64,000 bases of DNA from Takakia lepidozioides. Taxonomy: Eukaryota; Streptophyta; Takakiopsida; Takakiales; Takakiaceae. Shown here in pieces: positions 45,836-56,719 of the stretch. Position 1 is the stretch's first letter. Every line of letters starts with the position of its first letter. The translations under genes were made by a program, and so were the position numbers. The DNA is taken from NCBI GenBank assembly GCA_030704615.1, contig CM060731.1:85848756-85912755 (forward strand), given 5' to 3'. A model generated the notes under the pieces. It was not told the DNA's origin. It worked only from the letters and a program-made list of their open reading frames with translations, and ran no database searches.

Positions 45836-46995
45836 TCAGGTTCTCAAAGCCATGGGCAATGATTTCTTGAACAACTCTGCACGCTGATCACATGCACGTA
45901 CCCACACGTCCGGATCGTCAAGGTTAAGGACTTGAGCAGTGTCCCTACGAATGGCTGCAGGCAAATCCGGCTCTCGGCCAAAGAGAAGGAAATATGGTGA
46001 GAAGGAGGCAAGTGATGCTTGTTTGCTGAACCTGTAGCCCATGGCTAACCAAGGAACCTGAAGATCCCAATCTCCTAGGTGTCCCTTCTGCAAGCCATAC
46101 TTGCGCAAACCCCTCTTCACCGTCTGAACAACTCTCTCTGCTAAGCCATCGGCCTCAGGATGATCCCGAGAAGTGGTGCGGTGGTCTATCAAGGCTTTAT
46201 CACACAAAGCCTGAAACTCCCCCAAGAACTCTCTCCCTTGGTCCGTGAGTACCTCAGCTGGAGCACCAAATCGGCTAAGCACACGATCCAAGAATGCATA
46301 CGCAGCCCCCTCACTAGCCTTGTCAGGCAATGGAACCAACTCAATCCACTTGGAGAAGTGCTCCACCATCACCAACACATATCTGTGGTGGCGCATAGTC
46401 AGTGGCAACGGTCCTGCGAAGTCAAGACTCCCAATCCCATGATAGGTAAAGGATGCAACTGTGGTGTAGGGGCGTTGAATGAAGCACGCACCCTGTCACA
46501 CACCATGCACCTAGCCACAAACTGTTGCACCTCTGTATGCATACCACGCCACCAATACTGCCCCTGCAGTAAACTGTGAGTGCGTCGCACTCCAAAATGC
46601 CCCAACTCCTCATGGGCATGCCGCACTAACCGTGCACGCTGTGTGGGGTGAGGCACAATCCTCACCCGACCATCCTCCCACACTCGAAGTAGGTGTATCC
46701 CCTCCCACTTGAACCTCTTGGCTCGTTGCAGGATCCGATCCCTCTCCCTGGCAGTCACAATGGCTGCCGTGTCTCCCGTGCGGAGGTAGTCCAACACAGC
46801 CGAATCCTCATGTATATCTCTGGCACCACCTAGCTCATCACTAGCCTCAGGGTCCTCAGACACTCCGTCTACAGTCATCCCTGTTGTAGGTCCAATCTGA
46901 CCTCCCGATGCCAAGATACACAAAAATGCAGATGCGTGCCATCCCGGCACCATCTCCTCGTCCGTCTCACCCATGCCACCGAGCTCCAGTGTCAT
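45836..46995 (-). pseudogene. Copy A integrase (H2C2 and DDE core), one frame break
   Basis: The zinc-binding domain is intact: HAHEELGHFGVRRTHSLLQG, then CMVCDRVR (HHCC). The core reads VEHFSKWIELVPL, VLTDQGREFLGEF and DHPEADGLAERVVQTVKRG with D, D and E in place, and ends near LLFGREPDLPAAI. A frame change lies at about 46405 between the two domains. The enzyme would join element cDNA to host DNA. Confidence 0.8.
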
Positions 46996-48507
46996 CCTGC
47001 TGGCTCATGCATGGATTGCGACTCAATCCATCCGCATCCCGATTGACCAAACCCGGTCGATGCACAACCTGAAAGTCATACTCCTGGAGTATAAGTGCCC
47101 ACCGTGCAAGCTTCCCCGTAAGCTTGTCTGACTCCATCAACCACTTGAGTGGCTGGTGATCCGTGACAAGGGTGAAAAGATTGCCGTATAGATAGCACCT
47201 GAAGTGTGCCACGGCCCACACTGCAGCTAAGCACTCTCCCTCATATGAGCTGTACTTAGCCTCTGCAGCGTTGTTCGAGCGGCTAGCGTAAGCCACTACG
47301 AACTCTCTTCCCTCATCATCCACCTGTGTGAGCACCGCTCCAAGCCCCAGCATGCTCCAATCCGTATGCAGCTGAAAGGGACGCCCCCTGATAGGTCGTC
47401 TCAAGATAGGCGCCGAGGTCAACCTCGCCTTGAGCTCTTGAAAAGCTCGTTCCTGCTCATCTTCCCACTGCCACTCCTGGTCCACCTTGGTCAGCTTGGT
47501 TAGAGCCTTTGCAATGGTACTAAATCCCTTGACAAACCGTCTATAATAGTTTGCCAACCCCATGAAAGCTCGAACTCGGCTCACATCCGTGGGGCGTGGA
47601 ATTTGTGCAATGGCCTCTACCTTAGTCTGCTGTACCCCCAATCCTCCAGGATATATCATGTGACCCAGATACTCAATCTGGTTGTGGAAAAACTTGCACT
47701 TCCCCGGATGCAACTTCAATCCGTGCGCTCTCAAGCGCTCCAATACCACCTGAAGGTGTCTCTCATGCTCCTCCATCGTAACACTAAGATGATGATGTCA
47801 TCTATGTAGCACCGAGCAAAGTCCACCCCTGCTAGAATCCTATCCATGACTCTCTGAAACTCTGCAGGAGCATTCTTAAGCCCAAATGGTAAACCGCCAC
47901 TGATATAGGCAATCCTTGCCGTGCTCATTGATCCCCCAGAATGCCGTCTTCTGCTTGTCCGCCTCCTTGATTGGCAACTGGTGATATCCGGATCGTAAAT
48001 CCAAAGTGCTAAAGGCCTTAGCATGCCCGATGGCATCAAAGATCTCCTCTGGTGTTGGCATGGCATACTTATCGGACTTGGTCTGACGATTTACAGGCCG
48101 GTAATCACCGCACATACGTCTCTCCGTCCAATTGCCATAGACATCCTTCTTGGCTGGCATCACTGTGGCTGAAGCATACTCTCCACAGAGAGCTCCACCA
48201 AACCTGCCTCCCAGAGATCTTGAGTCCTCATCTGAATCAAAGACCTCTCCATGTCACTGTATCTATAGGGTCTCCGAAAGATTGGCGTGTCAGTGGCCAA
48301 CTCAATACGGATCTCTTGACCCTTCAGTGCTCCCAAGTCCTTCAAACTGAAGGCAAAGCAATTCCTGTAAGCCCTCAGGAACCGCCGTATACGTCTCTCT
48401 CTCTCTCCTCCGGTGACAATGGGTCCAATGTCAGGCTCCCAATTGTCCTCCGTAACTACAACCTTAAGTCCAGTGGGCTTAGAGGTAGAGGACGCGTCCC
48501 GTGGTTG
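46967..48507 (-). pseudogene. Copy A reverse transcriptase and RNase H, two frame breaks
   Basis: Downstream of the TAG the frame reads EIRIELATDTPIFRRPYRY, then VYGNWTERRMCGDYRPVN, FSTLDLRSGYHQLPIKEAD and KTAFWGINEHG. A break near 47890 moves to PFGLKNAPAEFQRVMDRIL and the catalytic box CYIDDIII. A second break near 47780 moves to GHMIYPGGLGV and RAFMGLANYYRRFVKGFS. RNase H follows with LHTDWSMLGLGAVLTQ (Ser/Asp positions), YSSYEGECLAAVWAV and VTDHQPLKWLMES. Copy B retains the first joins in frame, so these breaks are copy-specific decay. Confidence 0.8.
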
Positions 48508-48510
48508 CTA
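48502..48510 (-). promoter_or_regulatory. Candidate programmed stop-codon readthrough site TAG CAA CCA
   Basis: The methyltransferase frame ends GTT GCA GCA TAG CAA CCA CGG and continues open in the same frame into reverse transcriptase. The TAG and the next six bases fit the leaky context CAR-YYA known from tobamovirus replicase genes. Copy B has the identical TAG CAA CCA CGG at 61374-61382 despite changes around it. Readthrough would set the ratio of gag-PR-DNMT to pol. Confidence 0.55.
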
Positions 48511-49990
48511 TGCTGCAACCTCTTGAGCAGTACTCCCTACCTGCTCAGTCAATGACAAGGCATCATCCTGCCCCATCATCTCATCCTTGAGGACCTCCTC
48601 AACTCGAGAAGAATCCCCAACCTCATCCATCACAGCCGCCTTGGCTGCCAACTCCCTCTGAACCTCGAGCACCTCCCACGTGTGCCATGGATGCATGCAC
48701 CCCGTGGTCCTCATATGCTCGCCCCCACTCACTGCCTGTACCGTCTCGGTAGGCAGAGAGACCATTGAGGGAAGTGTATTCCGCACTCTGCGTTGCTCAG
48801 CTAGAGCCAAGCTGATAATCCAGGTCAAGCAATTGAGATCCATTGCTTGCCCCAACACTTGACGACGTGATGCCTCAGAAAGAGACGACACCGCCGTGGT
48901 ACCAGTGGTAAAACCCATTGCCCGCTCACGCTCGTCAGCATTAGGCTCCACTAACTGCTGCAACTGAGCATCCCACAGGAGGCCAGGTCCACTATCCCGG
49001 AAAGCATGCGATCCTGGGAAGCTGAGCAGTGTAGGTAATGCTGCTCGTGGTTGACCCACCTTGTTGACCACTGCCAAAGGCGAACGGTCATCGTGTCTCA
49101 CACGTTGAGACTGCCTCCCTGTGTCCAGAATGTTATCCACTGTGAGATGTGCTGGCCGCTGCACCCCATCAAATGCACGCTTGAGCAGTGCGGGTGGCAT
49201 CATGTTAGTCCACCATAGCCGTGGACGATGAGCCCGTGACCCCACTGTAGCTGCATCTAGCAACACTGCTGACCCAAGCCACGACCGGACTTGATGCACA
49301 CTGGCCATCACCCTGGCCCGAGAATCGCCCATCAGTGGCACATTCTCCAAGATGTATGCTGGATACAGCTTGATGAAGCTGCAAGTGGCGCAAAACCCGC
49401 ACCATCTCCAAAACAGACCCGACCTCGAGTCTCGCAATCCATTGCCATGCCCGGCTGATGAATGCCCTTGGCAGGGCCAACCTGCCACTACCAGATCAAT
49501 GGAGCCAACCCGCTCCAAATCCTGCGCCCCCAGCAACGAAATGTCTGCTGGCAAGGCCTGCTGATATCCACGAATTGCAGACACACCGACAACAACTCAG
49601 GGTACCGCTGCACCAACTGAGCAACATGGCGAAGTGAAACGCGTCGTGCAGTCTCATCCCTCTCCACATACAGGTAACGCCGAACTCGTACACCTGCCTG
49701 TAACACAGCAGCCAATCCGGTGCTGATCCCGCCAAACAAGTCCAGAAGACAAATGCCTTCATCCGGAGACTGCCACACAATAGGTGTGGTGTCCAATGGA
49801 GACAATTGAGGTGGTCCTGGTGCAATCCCCACACTCTCCTCCTCTCCTGACGGTACAAAAGCCTCCACCCAGGCTTGTTGCACCCGTCGATCAGCATCCC
49901 GCTGCAAATCCTTGCTCGTGCCCCACAATGGAGTCTGAGCAACCATGGTAGGCAACTCCGCCATACCATACATGTCATCCTGCTCTCCCG
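48508..49990 (-). pseudogene. Retrotransposon-encoded C5 cytosine DNA methyltransferase, one frame break
   Basis: Motif I (LLDLFGGISTGL, about 49757-49720) binds S-adenosylmethionine and is followed by VRRYLYVERDE. One frame change near 49580 leads to the second part, whose residues I number from its Met at 49584: SIDLVVAGWPCQGHS with the catalytic Cys at 38, LENVP at 79-83 (motif VI), RAHRPRLWW at 118-125 (motif VIII), a short target-recognition region, and RAMGFTTG then RRQVLGQAMDLN (motifs IX-X). The layout after motif VIII, and the MGF...RQVLG ending, look DNMT3/DRM-like rather than DNMT1-like; PCQ itself is the common form. It would methylate cytosine in DNA, perhaps the element's own copies. 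It lies between retropepsin and RT in one polyprotein frame, and copy B has lost it. Confidence 0.85.
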
Positions 49991-50099
49991 GAGGTGGTAC
50001 ATCCTCTGAATGAGCATTGCCCTCAGCAACTCTCTAGGCCAACTCACTGCCGCTGTGAATGCTGCTAGTGTCGGCATCTTGCCTCGCTGGGCAACCGCA

Positions 50100-50960
50100 A
50101 CTCCTCCTATGAACGTCACAGGGAGCTGCACACGCCGGCCCTCCCCTGACTGCCATGCAGGCCTATAGGAAGCTGACTCCTCCCAAAAATCCAGGGTGAA
50201 GCCCATGGGGTACAACACTGCCCCACCAACCAGGACATCGTATGAGACTGCGTCTGTCACAATGGCCTTGGCTCGCATCACTGAGCCATGTAGGGTGATC
50301 CGGCCGTAGTCTGATAGCCAACTCATGCCGTGTCATGCCCCGAGCCTGCTCCGATCCTCCCAGAGACGTCTGTATCTGGAAAGGACAAGGCTCCATATCC
50401 GCCTCCGTGAGGCCCAAGCCTGCAATAGCAGCTCTGCCCAGCATCAGTGGCTGAGCTCCCGAGTCCAACAAGACTCGCAGTGGCCGGTACCTCTTGCCTG
50501 CCGGTCCACTCAAACAGAAAATGCCATCCTGGTTGTCTAACATGACAACTCCAGGTGTCACCATGGCGCGCTCAATGGCTGGCCTAGCTGGCAGCTCCAT
50601 CAACCTGGCAGCTGCAGCTTGCCATGGCGCCGCCGTGGCAGTCTTGACCCTCAAATCCGAGGATCCCTCCGGCACTACACCCCCACTATCTCCGCAGAAG
50701 ATGAAGTAACCTCCCCACTCTCACAGAGTGTAGCTGCCAGCCTGAACACCTCAGCTGGTCTTACCCCCGGCGTCGCAATCATGGTAGCCGAGAACAATGG
50801 AGCCTGGCACACAGATGTGGCCGCTCCTAGCAGCACACTAGCTGCCGTAGCCTTGGCAACACTAGGTAGTGGTGCTACCCGTGTAGCTCTCCCCAATGGC
50901 ATAGTAACCTCCGCCTCGGTAACAGTCGGGCGAGAACTAGGCCATGGATGGCGTCGACAC
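50100..50960 (-). pseudogene. Copy A retropepsin-like protease region, frameshifted
   Basis: RYRPLRVLLDSGAQPLMLGR contains the Asp-Ser-Gly active site of aspartic proteases, followed by AAIAGLGLTEADMEP and a flap-like TSLGG. A frame change near 50300 continues into AVSYDVLVGGAVLYPMGF (second conserved hydrophobic-Gly region). Copy B has the same region in one open frame (61787-63247). The protease would mature the polyprotein. Confidence 0.75.
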
Positions 50961-51156
50961 TGTCTCCGCCAATGTGAATGACTGAGGAAGCCTAGCCTGA
51001 CGGCTTGCCTCCCCACGCTGTGGATCCAACTCCACCTCTGCACCTCGTGGCTCAGGAACTCGTGCTGCTCCTCGAGTCACGGCTGCAGCAGACTCCACCT
51101 GCACTAGTGGTAGTGCTGCTCCACACATGAATCCCATGCCTCCCATATCTCCTCCC

Positions 51157-52669
51157 TCAGGAGCAGGAGGTGGACCATCCGGCCTTAGAGCCGGTACCCT
51201 GAGCTGTAGCCATGGCAGCGAGCCTCTGCTCTAGCTGCTGAAGCCGGTTGGCCATGCCTTGGTCAACACCCTGACCTCCGCGTCCTTGGCCACGTTGAGC
51301 TTGCCCTTGGCCTGCACCTCGTGGCTGGCCACCTCGTCCTCTCTGGGCTGCTCCACCTCGCCCCCGGCCACCATTGTTCCCTTGGAACTGGCCTGGGCGC
51401 AACTCAGGATGCAAACCATAACACTGGGCCTCTCCATGCCCGTGCTTGCCACAATGCCACACTGCAACTGTGCAGGCTGTGCATGTGCCGACCCTTTGCC
51501 TCCCTCTGGGCAATCCTTCTTGACATGGGGTCCTCCACATGTCCAGCACACCACATCCGCCCGTTGTTGGCCAGCAAATGAAGGGAGAGACCCCTGCATC
51601 TGAGGTCCTCTCTGCCCTTCCCTGAGCTTCACCTGAGCCCCCTTGTTGCCTTGAGCACGTTGAGGTAGTGGTTGGCTAGGAGCACCACTACCCCGTGGTG
51701 TCTCCTTAGCAAATCCCACCATGACCACTCGTTCCTCCACCATGTTGAGCTCTATCCGCTCTGCCAGCAAAACACATTTGCTAAGGTGGGTTGGGCCGCT
51801 TGTAGGAGAGTTGCATCCCGCACCCTTCTCCTCAGCTCCTTGTCCAATATCCCATACCAGAATTGGACTGCCTGAGCTTCCGTAACCCCTTGGGTTACAT
51901 TTATCAAGCGCCTCATGCGAGTGAAAGCCTCCTCAAGCTCTCGGTCGGCTTCCGTTGGAACTCTTGCAAGCTCCGCAACTTCTCTGTCCTCACCCCTTGG
52001 TAGTTCCCTCTCAACTCTTCGAAGAACTCCACAACAGGGTTGAAGGCAGGCACGGGTGCTAGTGCTGGTGCGGTAGTGGCTTGGGTGGACGTCGTAGCTA
52101 CTGTACCACCAGTCCCACTGCTGCTTGCTGAAGCTGCCCGGTGCAGCGGCAGGTGTAGCCACTGCCCTCGTGGCTCTAGTGCCCCTAGTGATGGAGACAT
52201 AGTCGGGTGACCAGTACATCCTCCACTCCTCGATCTCAACCTCATGCCCCCGCCTGAACTCATGGTAATCATCCATAGGCGGCCCCTCAAGGTGCTGAAA
52301 CAGCCCTTTCCATGCCATGAACGGCGTAAATAGTTGTGGATTGCGCATTTGCTGCAAATCACACCAACTATCAAACTCTTGGATAAAATCATCCAACTCA
52401 ATGGTGCCCACCGCCCCAGAGTACCTTCGTGGCCCCTTGGTAGCTCCATACATCTCCTCCATTGTGTCCCACAACAATGGCAAAGAAACAACTTGCACCG
52501 CCGGTATGAGCCCTCCTGATTCACAATCCGAATCAGAACCTTCCGTGGAAGACACAGGAGGTGAAGGTGGCCTAAACCGCACACCTCGTCTCGTGTACCC
52601 ACTAGTATCGCTAGTGCTCGAACCGGCACTGTCCCCAGCAACTAGTGGCACCTCCGTGTTGACACTCAA
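51157..52669 (-). pseudogene. Copy A gag, frameshifted, with two zinc knuckles
   Basis: Starts MSVNTEVPLVAGDS at 52669. Capsid-like helices follow (GTIELDDFIQEFDSWCDLQQ and, in a second frame at about 52150-51950, FNPVVEFFEELRGNYQGVRT then back to LEEAFTRMRRLINVTQG). The nucleocapsid part has CWTCGGPHVKKDC and a second knuckle (CGKHGHGEAQC), a Gly/Arg/Gln-rich stretch, and a coiled segment MANRLQQLEQRLAAMATAQ. It would coat the element RNA and build particles. At least three frame changes are present. Confidence 0.75.
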
Positions 52670-52859
52670 CCGGTCATGAACATGTCCCTAACCCCCTCTC
52701 CACAAGGTAACCGGGTAGAGAACCTGTTGCGGCTTATGGTTTGGAATACTAAGTTCCTAACATAGCCTACACCTGAACTTGCATGACCATGGGAATATCA
52801 TGAAGATACTCCTCAACCGCCCTCCACGAGCTTCAAAATTCGGCCTTCCCCAATGCCAG

Positions 52860-53625
52860 TCCTTATGCCTCCACAGTCAGCACAGGCTCCACAGGTCAAC
52901 ACGGGCCACCACAGACCAGCACAGGCCCACACAGCTCACTGGTCACAGCCGTCACAGTCCCACAGGCCACTGGGCACAGCCTGTCACAGCCCCTCACATG
53001 TCACAGCCTCATGTCACAACAGCCCCTCACAGCCCCATGGGCACGGCCTGTCACAGCCCCTCACAGCCCGTCACAGCCCAAGGCCTCAGGCACGCCTGTC
53101 ACATCACACGCCTGTCACAGCCCTCACAGCCCGTCACTCAAAAACAGCCCTCACAGCCCTCACAGCCGGTCACAGCCCCTCACAGTCACAGCCCCAAAGG
53201 CCACGGCCTGTCACAGCCCCTCACAACCCTCACAATCACAACAGCCTCACGGCCTGTCACAGCCCCTCACAGCCCGCCATTCACAGGCCCGTGTCACAGC
53301 CCTCACAGCCTCACGGCCTGTCACAGCCCCTCACAGCCGCCTCATGTTGTCACAGCCCTCACAGCCCGTCACAGCCGGCCTCAGGCACTGTCACAGCCCG
53401 CCCTCACAAACAGCCCCATGGGCACAGCCTCACAAGGGCCTTGTTCACAGCCCCATGGGCACAGCCTGTCACAGCACACAGCCCGTCACTGTCACAGCCC
53501 GTCACAGCCTCACAGCCCTTCAGGCACACAGCCCGTCACATCACAACAGCCCCTCACATCACAGCCCCACAGCCCACACACAGCCGCCTCACAGCGGCCT
53601 GTCACAGCCCCACACATGGCCGCTC
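52860..53625. repeat. CACAGCC minisatellite in the copy A leader
   Basis: About 765 bp consist of variants of tcacagcccctcacagccc and gtcacagcccatgggcacag. The open frames across it in all three plus frames are Ser/Gln/Pro/His repeats produced by the array, not genes. It occupies the 5' leader of copy A, about 200 bp before gag. Confidence 0.9.
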
Positions 53626-54059
53626 TGGCAGTTTAGCCATTTCTCCAAGGGGTTTAGCCACGCCAAGCTAGGGTTTGTGTCTCTTGGACTCTAGGCTTCT
53701 TTCCACCGAGCTATGGTGGCTGTGAGGAAATCAGCAAGGTATCCTTGCTCTTTCGGCTCCCACACCACCATAGTAGCCCTAAGCCATGAGGTGGTTGCCA
53801 CAAACCAAGCCTTTCTCACTTAGCCTCCCCAAACACGCCACTAAACTCAATGGCAAACAACCAAGCCCTGCTGGTTCCCAGCCCTTGTGAGCACATTCAA
53901 GCACTCTCATTGGCCATAGCATCTGTCTTAGAGCCTATTCCAGCCCTCTACACCTGTTGCTTCAAGAGTTGCGCTCCCTTCAAGCTTGAAGTTGAAACCC
54001 CAACTCACATAGGCCCTACAAGTGCTTTTCTTTTCACTCCAAGTGGAAACCAGCCCTAG

Positions 54060-54480
54060 ACCTTCCGTTCTAGCTCTCTAAGGCTTGAAAACAAGAGCCT
54101 CAATGGGCTGAAGCATGCTCCACACATGCCCCACTCTCACCATAAGAGAATCAGCTCCTTTGCTTCATTTCTTGCACCCACAAACCTGAAAATACAAGCT
54201 TCAGCAGGCTGAAAGCATGCTCTACATGCCCTAGGGAAACCAGCCCCCCCTTCCTTGCACTCCCACACCTAAAGTGCAAGCCTTCACCAGGCTGATAGCA
54301 TGCTCCACACATACATTGCCCTCACATAAGGGAAGTCAGCCCTTCCCTCTTCCTTGCTTGCCCTCCAAGCTTGAAGATGGAAGCTTCAATGAGCTGAATA
54401 CATGCTCCACACATGCAACCTCTTCACACAAGAGATATCAGCCCCCTATCTTGGCTCCTTGGCTCCTTGATGCTCTCTAA
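54060..54480. repeat. Degenerate tandem repeat of about 85-90 bp in the copy A leader
   Basis: A block with caggctgaaagcatgctcca, cacatgccc, a run of ggaaaccagcccc type and ttccttgc...caagcttgaa occurs about four to five times (near 54105, 54205, 54290 and 54385). The rest of the leader (53626-55131) shows related pieces and no gene. Confidence 0.65.
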
Positions 54481-55131
54481 GACAAGACTAAGCACTCCAC
54501 AGCCTTTGCCAAGCTCCTGAAACCCTAAGGCTTACATTTCCAGCCACAAGACACTTCTCTTGTGGTGCAAGAGCTCTTCTTCCAAGCTCTGAAACCCTAG
54601 GTGCACATTCCATGGCCTTGCCGCACCTCTTAGCTCCTGTTCCAGCCCTGCTCTTGCCATGACAAGAGCCCTCTCAATGCTGAAGCTCGAGATTGAAACC
54701 CAATCTCACCATACTCCACAAAGTGCACTGATTTGCCCCAAGCCAAATCAGCCCTTTCGCTTGGTCTTGCAATCCTTCACACAATGAAAGCTCGCATTCC
54801 CAAGTCCAGTTCTCAGCTTTGCCACCAAAGCCACTATAACCTGCTCTTGACTGGTCCTCTTCCCAATCGTGCTTGCTCATGCATGTACACAATCTGAAAC
54901 CATCAAGGTGCTCTGGAATTACCTGCAGCATGGTGCTTTCATCTCTGAAGCTGAAGATCGAATGCCAAGGTCTACCACCTCGTAACCCACATCGCCTCCG
55001 CTTCTAACAACCAAGAGCTCCACGGTGCTCCTTGCATAACAACTTGGTTTCTCTCATTCTCAAGCAAAAACCACAAGTGCTACAACTAACTCGTATCTGG
55101 CACTCATAGATACGAGCTCATCTTTCTCGAG

Positions 55132-55459
55132 TGATAAAGAAGAAGAATACAAGCACAAGCTCATGCGAGCTCACAAAGCTGAAGCATAAACTCATGCATA
55201 TATAACCTCATCACTCAAATACAAGTCAAGCCAAGTGCACCCCACGCCATGGGGAATCCACACTACGGCGCCATAGCTAGGCGCGGTGAGGCTCAACTCG
55301 AGAAAGATGAGCCTCCCGCGCTTGCCGTGAAGATAACCACTCCAGGGCCTAAATCTGCCTTGACCCCTGGATTGACACTTGGGCCAATCCCAAATGTCAA
55401 TATGTAAAAGCTAGCTATTTCCTAGCTAGTTTCACACTAGTGGTAAAATAACTTGACAG
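55132..55459 (-). repeat. LTR core (Y only) at the 5' end of copy A
   Basis: This 328-bp segment is over 95 percent identical by eye to the core of the 3' LTR (44596-44920), including the agctaggaaatagcta and tggcgccgtagtgtgg blocks. Neither X repeat flanks it. It is therefore a partial 5' LTR, with the upstream X lost or replaced by ggtatataaac sequence. Confidence 0.75.
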
Positions 55460-56660
55460 GGTATATAAACGAGATCCCCCTGCCTAGTACTTACTAAGTT
55501 ACCACTTACTAGTTAATAAGTGGTGGGCTCTGCAGGCGCAGGGCCCCCAAAAAAAACATAAACACGAACTATAGGTATATTAATTAATAGGGGTCCCAAA
55601 TCCACATTCTGGCATGGGCCATTCCTAAAGGTCGAAAAAGGGAGATGAGTGAAACGGCCAATGGGGAGGGAGGGCACCTGTGTTGGAATGGGTGAAATGT
55701 GAGGCCAGGTGTAGAGGCTAGCATAGAAGTAGGAGGGTGGGCCCTCTTTCTAGTTCTAGAGCTTTTGAGAAGTAAGATGAGCTGGTGGGGATGAGGGGAT
55801 GGGCCCCCCTTCTAGAAGGCTCCACCACTGCCTTGAGATAGTACGTAAAGAGGGCGAGGGCTACCTTCCGAAGGTTCCTTCTGCCACCTTACTTTGGTGG
55901 GCTCTGCAAACAAGCCCCCCCCCTAAAGAATGTAAACTTGAACTTGAACCATCTTCAAATGAATAGAAATGGATGGCCCTCGAGAACCTTATTGGCCTTG
56001 CCTTCTTAACCCCTAAAGGACCAGGAGGCCCTCAACGTGTCATTCAATCTGTTCTAGGGGCCTTGGATCTAAACCAAATCGGGCCCCACAAATTAGGTTG
56101 TCTGCAGCTTGGAGTTATGCACAAAAGTGTCTCTCTTGATTTGCTCCTAGGCCCGCCATGGTGCTTGTGTGTAAGATCAAAGCACCACTCTCCTGATTGT
56201 TGGAAGGAAGTTGGGGAGGCGCAGATGCTTCATGGCGCATGGATAGGCTTGGCTATCTATTTTGACCTCCCCCTAATATGGCAATGTGACAATTGGTTTT
56301 ATCCATTTATCTTGAAATGGCGTTGGCCCATTCCCGCCACAAAAGCACAGATTCCCAAATCAGGCCATTAATTACAGCTGGTTAGAGGGATTTAGCCAAA
56401 AATTTGAATCTGGCTATCGATTTTTTAGAAAAGTTTATAGAGAGGTTGTGCGAAAGTTTGGCAGTTGTGCCATAGTTGGGCATGGCTTTCTGCTTTTAGC
56501 AAAGGTGGCTATTCCATGCACCACCGTAGAACGGGACCATATGGTGTTTTCCACCGACACTTTTGCACGTGTGACAAAAAAAAGAAATGTGTCGAGGAAG
56601 GTGACCTACTTAGCATGTCATGGGAGGAAAAATATTGGCTAGTGTAGGTCAACCATGGAG

Positions 56661-56719
56661 AACGGGACCCATGCGCCCAAACGCCTCACTTTTGGTGAGG
56701 CGTTGGGCGCACGGGACCC
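56661..56719. repeat. Imperfect inverted repeat, arms of about 26 bp
   Basis: Left arm gggacccatgcgcccaaacg then cctcac pairs with gtgaggcgttgggcgcacgg then gaccc across a 5-nt loop, with a few mismatches and one bulge. A third gggtccc follows at about 56735. Confidence 0.7.

Larger units (their letters stand above)
44407..55459 (-). mobile_element. Copy A: Ty3/gypsy element with gag-PR-DNMT-RT-RH-IN-PHD
   Basis: An 11-kb element read leftward. Its parts are an LTR-core segment at 55132-55459, a 2.4-kb repeat-rich leader, gag (52669-51157), retropepsin, C5 cytosine methyltransferase, a conserved TAG, reverse transcriptase with RNase H, integrase with zinc-binding, catalytic and C-terminal parts, a PHD finger, a polypurine tract at 45111-45121, and a 3' LTR at 44407-45109. 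Domain order gag-PR-(extra)-RT-RH-IN marks it as Ty3/gypsy. Several frame changes and stops show that this copy is no longer functional as it stands. Target-site duplications could not be seen because the right-hand LTR is incomplete. Confidence 0.85.

Noticed and set aside
48052-48555. Plus-strand 167-codon frame opposite the reverse transcriptase (and similar frames at 60.9-61.6 kb)
   Set aside because: Antisense shadows of pol. The minus strand carries the recognisable domains.
52779-53694. Three overlapping plus-strand open frames of 227-285 codons, rich in Ser, Gln, Pro and His
   Set aside because: All three frames are open because the DNA is a CACAGCC minisatellite lacking stop codons. 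No domain or start context supports a protein.
55973-56647. Possible zinc-finger gene between copies A and B
   Set aside because: Cys/His spacing does not fit a known finger, the two open pieces are separated by several stops, and no start or splice pattern holds. It is mentioned only as a possible relic.
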